Below are positions 31,077 through 40,900 of a stretch of 64,000 bases of DNA, piece after piece. The stretch comes from Struthio camelus (taxonomy: Eukaryota > Chordata > Aves > Struthioniformes > Struthionidae): the NCBI RefSeq assembly GCF_040807025.1, contig NC_090942.1, positions 192,070,247 to 192,134,246 on the forward strand. Direction: 5' to 3'. Under the pieces are notes generated by a model. That model saw only the letters and a list, made by a program, of their open reading frames with translations, was not told the origin of the DNA and made no database searches. How positions within the stretch are numbered: the first letter of the stretch is position 1; each line of letters starts with the position of its first letter. The position numbers and the translations under genes are program-made.

Positions 31077-31098
31077 GGGGGGGGGGGGAGGGGCGGGG
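31077..31098 (+). promoter_or_regulatory. G-rich tract just upstream of NUDT15 ATG
   Basis: Twelve consecutive G, then A, G4, C, G4, ending about 27 bp before the start codon. It satisfies the simple G-quadruplex pattern on the sense strand and, if transcribed, would sit in the 5' UTR. Confidence 0.7.
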
Positions 31099-31124
31099 CG
31101 AGCGGCCCGGCCGCCGTGGTCGCC

Positions 31125-31291
31125 ATGGAGGACTCCCGGCTGGCGGAGCAAGAGCGGCCCCCGCGGCCCGGCATCGGCGTGGGGGTGGTGGTCACCAGCC
31201 CCGAGCACCCCCACTGCGTCCTCCTGGGCAAGAGGAAAGGCTCGTTGGGGACCGGCACCTACCAGCTGCCCGGAGGCCACCTGGAGTTCGG
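31125..31291 (+). CDS. NUDT15: NUDT15 exon 1 (coding part)
   Basis: 167 nt, residues 1-55 and two bases of Gly56, up to HLEF. Donor gtagga. Nearly every third codon base is G or C. Confidence 0.95.
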
Positions 31292-32932
31292 GTAGGAGCC
31301 TCCCTCCCTTCCCCTCCCCCCTCCCGCCCCCGCCGCGCTCCTCACGCGGTGACGTCCCCCCCCCCTCCGCACAGGGAGAGCCTGGCCGCCTGCGCCGCGC
31401 GCGAGACGCTGGAGGAGGCGGCGCTGCGGCTGCGCAACGTGCGCTTCGCCTCGGCCGTGAACTCGGCGTGCGCCGCCGCGCGCTACCACTACGTCACCGT
31501 CCTCATGAAGGGCGAGGCGGAGCCGGGGGCGGAGCCGCGCAACCGGGAGCCCGAGAAGAACGAGGGTGAGAGCGGCGCGCGTTCGCGTGGCGCTGCGGCC
31601 GTTGCGACCGTTGCGCTCGGGGTGTGTGAGGGGGGGAAAAAGTCAGTTCTGCCGCCTGGGGAAGGCCGGGCTGGTCGGGCCCCGGCTCCCCCGCCCCGCC
31701 TGCGCAGGACTGGCGAGGTTTGGGAGGGCCGGGAGGTTGACGGCAGAGCGCGGGGATGAGGTTGCGGAGGGCGGGAGCTGCGAGGCGGGCGGCCGTGACG
31801 GTTGCAGCCCCGCTGAGGAGAGCCCGCTCGCGCTGCAGCCGGGCGTGGGGAGTGTCGTAACGGAGGTCGGCGGTAGCGGAGGGAGGGCTGCCTCAGGTTA
31901 ACGCTCGTTAACGAAATGCCGGAGTGGCGAGCGCGAGGCTGGGGCCGCGAGCCCTCAGAAGTGCGTGTGCCCGGCTCTGCAAGAAGAACGCAGTCCCTAG
32001 GCAGAGCTGTCTCAGCGGTTTTGATGCTCCTGGCTCAGGAACTGCACAGGAACCTGCTGTGTGGTGATGGGAAAACACTGCAGTAAATACAACACGAATG
32101 TTGCCCTGCTTTCACTGGGCTTTGTATGTAAAATGGATGCACATATACTCTGGAGCGAACGATGCGCGTTATATGTCATTTATGGATATTAAAGTGGACC
32201 CCCCCTCATTACCCTATATCATCCATTTGTGCTGAACTGGGGGGAAAAAAAAAACCAACAAACCCTGAGCCAATACATGCACTCACTGCACGTTAGAAAC
32301 ACATTTCTTTACTAAATGATATATATGTTCTAGGAGGCAGTTTGGATTTTATAAAGGAGATTTTCTCATTGTTCACAGTATAATGTCTCGTACTGTTAAA
32401 GTGAGAGGCGTTGTTATGGCTGTGGTAGATGTCTCAATACCACTCCTCAGATTTCTCAGCATAAAAAACTGCAGGGGCAGCTGTTTCCTTACTCAGTTTT
32501 GTCAGTATGCAGTTTAATTTTGAGCACTTTTTTCTTTAATACGCATCACTTTAACATAACCAGATAGGCAAGTGTTACAGGTACGTTCCTTCTGCAGATC
32601 TGAGACGTCAGGAATTTTCAGTAGGGACGAGGCATAGGGGCAAGAAAGTAATAAATTTAGACTAACCACATAGGGAACAGAAAGTTTGATTGTGTTATTG
32701 GTGATTTCTGCACAAGTACAATCCATCTAGATTTGCAGAGGCAGTATTGTTACATTATTAATTTTTATACTCTGGCTTTTTTTCAGGTTGGGAATGGGTT
32801 AAATGGGATGAATTTCCTCCAGCAAATCAGCTGTTTTGGCCCTTACGCTGTTTAAGAGAACAAGGGTACAATCCTTTTACAGAAGATCTTGATCACCTAA
32901 AGGGGTACACAGGAAGTCATCAACTAGCGTAA
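31125..32932 (+). CDS. NUDT15: NUDT15, Nudix hydrolase 15 (nucleotide diphosphatase), complete
   Basis: NUDT15 hydrolyses nucleoside triphosphates, including thioguanine nucleotides, to monophosphates in the cytosol. Exons 31125-31291, 31375-31565 and 32787-32932 join in frame to 504 nt (167 aa plus TAA); human is 164 aa. The start has a strong context (GCC ATG G). After a short variable N-terminus come VGVVVTS and the [16 protein letters not shown] segment. The Nudix box spans residues 51-73 (G51-x5-E57-x7-R65-E66-x2-E69-E70), with Ala72 where the consensus has Gly, as in the human protein. The C-terminal half keeps YHYVT, EPEKNE, WEWV and LRCLREQGY. Arg140 corresponds to human Arg139, the site of the thiopurine-sensitivity variant. 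Exons 1-2 are extremely GC-rich and exon 3 is AT-rich. The gene diverges from SUCLA2 and converges on MED4. Confidence 0.97.
31375..31565 (+). CDS. NUDT15: NUDT15 exon 2
   Basis: 191 nt, residues 56-119 plus one base of Gly120. It carries the end of the Nudix box (RETLEEAAL). The acceptor tract is C-rich and ends acag; donor gtgaga. The stretch [12 protein letters not shown] is unusually Ala-rich. Confidence 0.95.
31566..32786 (+). other. NUDT15: NUDT15 intron 2
   Basis: 1.2 kb intron. The first 400 bp belong to the CpG island; the rest is AT-rich. No repeat recognised. Confidence 0.85.
32787..32932 (+). CDS. NUDT15: NUDT15 exon 3 (coding part)
   Basis: 146 nt, residues 120-167 and TAA. It starts after a T-rich tract ending cag and codes [11 protein letters not shown] through GSHQLA. 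AT-rich codon use. Confidence 0.95.
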
Positions 32933-35035
32933 AAATAATTTTATATTGTATAATGATCTGTTCCATGGACAAACCTGCTTTTCTGGTGTAAAAGATAAAA
33001 AGATATATCATGCTCCCTCTGCCATGTGAAAATATTACCCCTACCAAAGTCAAACAATGCCAAATACTTCACGTAACGGTTGTCTCTCATTCCAGGGCTA
33101 GATGGGCCTTCCTTTATAGCTATTCAACAACAAGCATATTTTCCTGCTGTTAAACAATTAATTTTTTTTTTTAATAGACAAGTCATAGTGTTTTATCTGA
33201 AAAATCTTCATATAGCTGAATATCCCTTTGGAATTCAACGGAGCTACTCACAGAAGTTTACTCACTTGGAAAGGGTTGTTAGCATCAGGCCCAAGGGAAA
33301 CTGAGTTTTTTAAAGGCACCCTCCTGCTTTTTATGTAAAGCTGCTTTGTATATCGTGCTCCTTTCCTGTAACTATGAATCTTGCACCAGTTGTTAAATTG
33401 CCTTGCCTCATAGCTGTCAACATCTGTGCTGAACAAAAGTCACATTTTCCAGAGAATGCCTTGTATTCTTGCAGACAGTGGTATGTACTGGAAAAGCAGG
33501 GTATTATAAACATGGAAAGATTGCTCTGGCCTGTCAGAGGGAACGGAAATTCTATGACCCTGCCTACCACCCACTTTCATTACAGATGCTTTCTTTGCAA
33601 CCTCAATTACATTAGAACTGTTAGATTAACACAAAATATGACATGCAACAAACAAAGGTATATTGTTTGTCTCCAGTGAATGTACACACACAATTTTCAT
33701 AAGCATAGGTGAGAGCAGCAAGCGTTTAAGGAGAGAATATGTCTCTTTAATATATGGTTAATAGTAAGAATATTACTGTAAACTGTGTCATGCTATCTTC
33801 AAAATATTTTATGGTTCCTAACCTAATAATCAACTTAAATTGAAAAAGGAGTTCCTTTAACTTAATTTTGAAAATTCATCTGCAGAAGTGTTTCAGATCT
33901 CTGCAGCTGATCTTCATGTGTTACTATAGCTCTTAATAGTTTAATGGAGAGGTGCCTACAGTGTTCTATTAGACTGACAAAATAAACATTGTACAAACTA
34001 ATGTTATTTACAGTTGTAGCTCTACGGCAGGCTATCATACCTTTTCCCTAAAGAGGGTAGTCAGCATTAACCACAGATGGATGTAGTTCTTTATGGCTAC
34101 TAGGATTTGATAGAATTCTTAATCTTCAGTTTGATGTGACTGAATAGTTTAATTACCAGCGAATGATATCACAGAACGCAAAGATATATGTAAAACAATG
34201 AGTTTACAATTTGTCATTTTTCTAGAATTTGCAAGTGAATTTGATTCTTTTTCAGCTGCAGTCATTAGGACTTCTGCTATGAATTTTAGGATCAGAATGG
34301 ATTATGACTCTAAAAGAATTTCACAAAATTGCCTGGTTTTTCTCTTCAATGTTTTTTTAAAACACATTTTCTGTTTGTTTCCTTTATGCACACACATTGT
34401 AGAAAGCATTCTGTGATACCCTTTAATTTTTAAATAAAATACAAATACAACCTTGAAAGATTGAATTTGTCTGAAATTACAAATTGACCTGCCAGTTCTA
34501 AAAAAAATTGAAGGGTTTAAAGCGCTTGCTTGCTTTGCACATAAACTTCTTAAATGGAGATGGCATTTTTTGTTGAGAAGCAGGCAGGGTGGTACAAGAT
34601 ATAAGGATGCTGTTGATATCAAGCCTCCCACTTAAAATTTTACATACCACTACATTAACTACGTACAACTTCCCATGGGATGGACATTCTTTCTCTGAAG
34701 TGGAAAAAGTAGATCCTGCTAAAAAGCATTTTTGAAATGGAAGACCTGACTGAATTTTACCTTACTACAGTATCTCTGTACAAAACTTTTTCTTCTATCC
34801 AAAAAGTGGAGATTTTCTTTGCATAAGCGATATTACCCACATTGAAAATATTCCATTCAGCTGTCAACAAAGAGGCTGTAAGAGGAGTTGACAGATGTCC
34901 AACCCATCTGTCCCAAAGAATAATGAAAAAAAAATAGTAATTCAGATGATTTAGTGCTATTTTAAATTTCAGAAGGCAGCTAAGTGCTTGATAGGAAAAC
35001 CCGAATCACTTTAAAATGGTTTGCAATACAATAAA
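32933..35035 (+). other. NUDT15: NUDT15 3' untranslated/flanking region with candidate poly(A) signals
   Basis: AT-rich sequence after the stop codon. AATAAA hexamers occur at 33981-33986, 34433-34438 and 35030-35035. Which is used cannot be told from sequence, so the UTR length is open. Confidence 0.5.
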
Positions 35036-37150
35036 TACTTTATTACATTTATTGGTTATATTCATTCTGTCTGCTGTAAACACACAAGTGAAGTTACTGA
35101 AATAAGGACACAGACAGTATCTCCATATGTCAGGGTTATTTTATCCAGTCTAAGTGGACTGATTAAATGACTACAGTGCTGCATTACAGCTAACAGCAAT
35201 CTGTGACTTAAATAACTTGTTTTGAATGTATCTTGCGTTTCTTTTTTTTTTCCAGAAAATTGGATTCTCAGCAGTTTTTAGCTGTTAAGACCTGTTCAAC
35301 TAAATGTTACATTTACTTTGATTTTTAGTACTTTTGCTAAATAGGAAAATACATTAGATACACATCTAAGTAACTGATTATGCACTTAAAGCTTTGTGAC
35401 TTGCTAAATTGCTTGTAATACATAGTAGAATCCACCTATAAATGGCAATACAACTACCCTATATTCAGAAAAGTACTGCTGAAGAGTATATAGTCCGGAG
35501 CTCTGATGCACAGAAACTCACTAGTTAGGCTGCACCTTGTGCCCCCAGTCTGATTTTATATACTAAAGTAGCAAAGCGAACAGTGGGCAGAGCTGTCTCT
35601 CTTCTAACCTATTTCTCAGAAGTAACATTTTGTTCCCCTAGAATCCTTTAATAGACGAGCAAACAACCTCAGGAAAAATGCGGTCATTTCACAGAGCTCT
35701 TGCCTCTGTTCATTCTTACTTGTATCTGAAAACAATCACCTTCACAATATTTCAATTAGCGAGTCAAACGATGTAGTCATATCAGAGTTTTCAGTTGACT
35801 TAACGTTACAATTTCAAATTATTTCTATTTGAACTTCATTCCTAGAAAAACCTGTACTTACAAATGAAAAAGAGACCGGTGAGCTGTGGCTGTGTCATAA
35901 AATGTGTCAAGGAAGGGGCTTTCAGGGAAGAAAATACTAATGTCATGGTACAAAGCATTAAGAAACTGCAGTTTGCAATATTATGTATGATTCTGATAGC
36001 TCATGTTTAAGAAAAACAATGTGAACTAGAATAGGGTACGCAAAGGCAACTAGAATGGTTGTTCTGAGAGGCCAGGCTCATTTGGACTAACATATAATTA
36101 AGGGGGAAATACAGTTGCTCCATAAAGACATTTAGGGTAAACACCAAAAAGGAAAAGATAATTCTGGCACAAAAGTTAAAAAAAAAAAAAAAAAAAAGGA
36201 TGAATCACTTTACGCTGCAAACTGGAAAGGTGAAATCTTAAGAATAACGTTCTGAACATACTTCAAAAAGGAACAGTTGAAGCAAAAACAAATTACCCAG
36301 CAGCTCCCTCTTAAAACAAAATCCACTGCCTGTTATCATGTGATTGAACCTTATTGAAGAGGTCCTTTTCATTTCTGCATCTGTACAGGACTCACATGTT
36401 GGTCATGGGTGATAGTGTTATGGGCTGAATACTGACATCCATATTTGAAGGATCGTCTGAGCAAATGAAGAACTTCTACAGAAGACAGAAAAGCGGAGAG
36501 AGTTCTGATCAAGAAAGCTAATTGCAGGGCAGAAACCTGTAATTCACGTGACCAACAGTTAGCTTAAATAACCTCTGATCAAATCAGAAAAATAAAGAGA
36601 GGAATAGCTGTCATCATATGACTCCTTAAACAAAACAGAATGAGGTAAGGAAAACCAAGAGAAGCATCTTTGGAAAGATGAAAGAATATTTTAGCTGAGA
36701 CAGGAAATGCAACTGCTTAAGTAAACAAATTAGCAGTTTCAGAGAACTGAGAAAGATGCAGGTGACAAGAATAAAGAACTTGTGAACGTTTTGAACTGAA
36801 AGGAACTGAACCCTCAGTGTGTCCCAAAGTGTGCCCTCTCCCATGTCCCAGGATATCTGGCCAACACATGCGTGAGGTCTTGTGAACCAGCACTACACAT
36901 AGCTGCCTCAAGCTTTGCACAGTTTTGTGGCTATCCAGTAAAGCTCAACTGCTGTAAGCACAGACGCAGTTTCAGTAGCTGACAGCTCAGCTCCTTCAAA
37001 TCCTGACAGCACTTTGGAAGAGGGAAAACAGAGAATAAACTTCTGAAACTTGCGCCATCAACCACATACTGGGGATAAAACGTGGTGAGGAATGAAGTTA
37101 TACAACAACTCATCTAAGATTTAAGTTTGCAAATTGAAATGTAGTTACAA
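35036..37150. other. Convergent intergenic region NUDT15-MED4
   Basis: AT-rich with a 20-base A run at 36178-36197. No gene or confident interspersed repeat seen. Confidence 0.6.
36178..36197. repeat. 20-base A run
   Basis: Uninterrupted A homopolymer between NUDT15 and MED4. No retrocopy is recognisable upstream of it. Confidence 0.9.
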
Positions 37151-37159
37151 AAAGCCAAG

Positions 37160-37214
37160 TTTATTTATGACAAATCATTTATTATATATTACAATAATTA
37201 CAAACATTTTTATT
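37160..37214 (-). promoter_or_regulatory. MED4: Candidate MED4 poly(A) signals
   Basis: On the minus strand AATAAA occurs at 37209-37214, 37178-37183 and 37160-37165, about 540-590 nt after the MED4 stop. The cluster makes this the likely 3' end. Confidence 0.55.
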
Positions 37215-37429
37215 ACACCTTATTGCCATATTTTTGTTCTCAGAACACACAAGATGATCAAGAACATGGATTTTGACAGTAACAAAAATATTAAAATTAC
37301 AAATTTCATGCCTCATTTCTGTGCCATAGAAAAGGCTATCATCAAAAGAGTGAAGTTACTAACAAACATACAAGGGGATTCCCCTTACACCTTTTTTTCC
37401 CAGGAACTTTTGTCATCTAACGTATAGTA

Positions 37430-37494
37430 AATATATATATATATATACACACACACACACGTCTCTTGCAAACATACACACACACACACACACA
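37430..37494. repeat. (AT)n(AC)n compound microsatellite in MED4 3' UTR
   Basis: About nine AT units, then an AC tract to 37460, a 13-base break, and a second AC tract to 37494. On the MED4 transcript strand it reads as (GT)n then (AT)n, between the stop codon and the candidate poly(A) signals. Confidence 0.9.
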
Positions 37495-37751
37495 TTTACA
37501 TAATCACTGGAAATTTGACATCTCTCCTCCAGCAGAAGGCTCCCAGTCATTTTGCTTGAGCATCTAATGGAAAAAAAAATCTAAAACAAAGTCCATGGTT
37601 TTAAATTAGTCACCCTATTTCTGAGCCAGCTGTATCTTCTCCCTACACAGGGCCACCAGCATAACAAGCGGGTATTGCAGTTTGTGACGAACAGCATCCA
37701 ACCTGCCTTCACCACAGGAAAGGTCTACTAGGGATACTGTCCCTCTTGTAC

Positions 37752-37924
37752 CTAGTCTGAGTCACTGCTGCTGCTTGAGGAGTCTGTTGACATAACTTCT
37801 ACATCATCTTCATTCTCTTTATTGTGTCCTGGAGGCTCCAACATAAAGTCATTACTATGATTAGGAGGTAGCATGTTCATTGACATATCACTTGACTGCC
37901 AAGGATACTGAGGAGCAAGCACAT
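37752..37924 (-). CDS. MED4: MED4 exon 7 (coding part)
   Basis: 173 nt, residues 204-260 and TAG. It holds [18 protein letters not shown] and an acidic Ser-rich tail ([12 protein letters not shown]) with acidic-flanked serines that fit CK2 sites. Confidence 0.95.
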
Positions 37925-40900
37925 CTGGAAAAAAAGGATATAATCAATGAGGCATCAGCTTTTTATGTTCACAAACTCAATGGGACTGCTCAAACAGAAC
38001 TCCAGTTTAAAACGAAAACAAACTGTAAAATTCTCACTGAGTTTTGGACAGCTGAAACCCTGCAGTAACAGCTGGAAAACATCTCATTAATGGAGCCATT
38101 CCATCACTGTAAAAGTCTCTTCTGCCACAGGCCCAATGATACAGGTGGCTCTTAATCGCTCCACTTCAAAACAGTATATATTCATACCGAGCTTTTCATC
38201 TTCAAAGCACCGTTTGAACTGACTCACTTTCACAACCACAGACAGTAGTGAAAATGGTCACCCTCTGTCAGTATGCAAAAACAGATAAAAACATTAGATG
38301 AGAAAATAAATAGTTAAGGCCATAGAAATTCGAACTTAAAGGTCTTGCCTGAATTTGGCTGAAAAATCTTGGTTATCGTATTTCCAAGAGCAAATACAGT
38401 GCACCGAGTGCAAAAGACAATCGCACAACAAAAGCATGGTCCCAGTCAGAGATACTTGGGAGGGAGGGAAATGCCCTGCAGTGCCCTAGCCAGGCCAGTC
38501 TCAACGGCCCTCTCCTTATTTCTTCCAAGCTCCTATGTCCAAAGCCCTCTCATCCTGTATCTCCCCACCAACCTACTGGAAACCCCTCAGCCCTCCAACG
38601 CTTCCTCGTCCCTTCTTTCCTTTCTTGTCCCCAAAACATCTCCCACTTCACAGCCACAGTGTGTAGACATATATATATATCCATTTCTGCTCTCTTCTTT
38701 CTGAACTATGGTCCTACTGCTGTGCTTCAGATACTTCCCTCTTTTTACCAGCCACTGTGGCTATGCTCCATCTGTAGAAGAAACCAGCTACCTCCTGCTT
38801 ACACCAAGAATTAAAAATAACCAAGAGTCTGAACTTAACAAAAACCCACCCACATAAGACTTTGAGGGCAGAAGGGGAGGGTACTGCCAGGGTCTGGGGA
38901 GGATCACGTAGGGTTGACTTAAGTCTCCCTCGGCTGCTGCCTGACTCAGAAGCACCCAGACTCAGCCCCTTAATACCAACTGTGTACATTACTGCATTAT
39001 CTAGTTGTACAAATCTGACCCACCAGCAGATGTGAGGACACAAGGCAGCCTTTATGCCAGTTTCATGCCCGCTTCAGGAAAACCAAGAATAGTAGTGGGT
39101 GGTTTTATTCCTGCTGAGGTAAAGTCAGCCAATTCTATTTGAACCAGCTGAGTGTTTTAGATCCTATGGCCATGCTTCAGCACTTCAGTCACTGCATTAT
39201 TAAACCAGAGCGAGAATGTACGGAAAAGCCTCAGTCTTGGGGCCATCAAGCAGACCAGTGCCTGGCTCACAATAGGACTCAATAAACTAGACATTTTATC
39301 TGTGGAAGTCTCTAAAAGGACTAGATCTCGAAATAAGCATTCTCAGGATATGCCTGCCACACACCAACAGATCCAGGATCCCTACATAAAATGCCATGGC
39401 AGCCTCTACTTTCTTTTAAATGAACTTGTGATGTCTCCCTCTTACCTGTCAGTCTAGTAATTAGAGGATCTGACATAGGGGACCGAGGTTCAACTAACTC
39501 ATTTGCTTTAAGAGTTTAAATCCCATATTTTCCAGCATCTAGGAAAAGCCCTAAACAGTGAGCTTTCTGTTCTTAGCGAGGCAGCACTCAAAAGTGAAAG
39601 AGGCAAGTCTGAATCCTCTAAGGCAGACGAGCTGCCCTGAATCCACTCTCCCAAGCCTCAGGCAAACGCTCAAACTCCACTACGCTACAAGAAGAAGAGA
39701 TTACCTTAACATCTCTGACAATATTCCACAGCAACAGAAAGACATACGGACCCGTCTGCAGCATTTCCCCACTGTGTTGCTGTGGGCAATTTTCAGGCTT
39801 CCACCCCTGCTATGCAGCTCACTGAGCTCAATCCTATTTTGGAGGTACCTGACACAGGTTTCTCCATTTTATCCAGGGCCAGAGGTTTAGAAAGGGAGAT
39901 GACACAGAACTTTAACTGACTTTTCAAGAAGTGGCATTAGGATTAGACATATGACTGGAGACCCAATTTTATTTAATATACTTCCAATAAAGCTTTTTAA
40001 TGCATTCAGTGTAATTTGTGAAAACAAGCTTTTCATAACTACTGCAAGTGGCTAAACAGACAGGTAAGCACTGTTACAGATCTTCTCCAAACCCAAACTA
40101 AGAATTTTGCCATACTTTAGACTAACCTTGGTAAGATTACAGCTGCCCAGCCACAGAACTAATTCGCTGAATTTTTCAATCAGTTACTGCAATTTACCGC
40201 TAAATTATATTTTAGCATTAATGAATGAACCCCATTAAAGTCAGGGGAAGTATCCATTTCATTAATCAATTAGGGATTTAACTAACCTTAACTCCTACAC
40301 TCAAGGCCCTACCTCATCAGCTGTCCTTGTCAATGCCGTTTCAACCTGGAACTTCTAACCAGTCTTGCTATATAGAGTACAGACTTGAAGTAGGGAGAAC
40401 AACAAACCTCTTCTGAATACACCTTTCACAATTCTGTACTTTCTATTGTCACTACAAGAAAAGTTTGCTAGGGAAATGCTTCTTTTTAATATGATTTAAT
40501 ATCATTTAATTTAGAGCAATTTAAAAGAAATTACCTGAAGGGTAACTAACGTGATTTTTGTTTGTATTGACTTATGGTCTAGTTTCTGCAGTATGACTAT
40601 TTCTAACCGATTACTTCATTTACTAGTTCTTCACTGCTAGGGAACAACATTGGCCATAATTTTCATTATTTTAGCACTGATTTGCCATTGCTAAGGGACA
40701 CTTACAACTGTTACAATTATACAGTGAATAAAGAAAAGCAATACACAGCTGAGATTCCCTTACCTGGCAGTCTGCCCGCTGCAAGTGCATCCCCTGGTAA
40801 GTGTCCATTAACTCCATTGGTGGATGGGTTGTTCATCTGACCCAAGAGGCCACTCCTCATTTCCAGATCGGTAGGATATGGCCTACGTGGGTCCCCTTAA

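Larger units (their letters stand above)
31000..31960. promoter_or_regulatory. NUDT15: CpG island, NUDT15 promoter and exons 1-2
   Basis: CpG-dense block covering the 5' end, exon 1, the 83 bp intron 1, exon 2 and the start of intron 2. No TATA box. It lacks the GCGCATGCGC palindrome found in the two neighbouring promoters. Confidence 0.9.

Noticed and set aside
31006-31569. 187-codon open frame over NUDT15
   Set aside because: It is in a different frame from the real exons and runs through intron 1. Pro/Gly/Arg-rich shadow of GC-rich DNA.
39820-39960. MIR-like hint in MED4 intron 6 (CTCCATTTTATCCAGGG and nearby)
   Set aside because: Only one or two short words match and their order is not kept.
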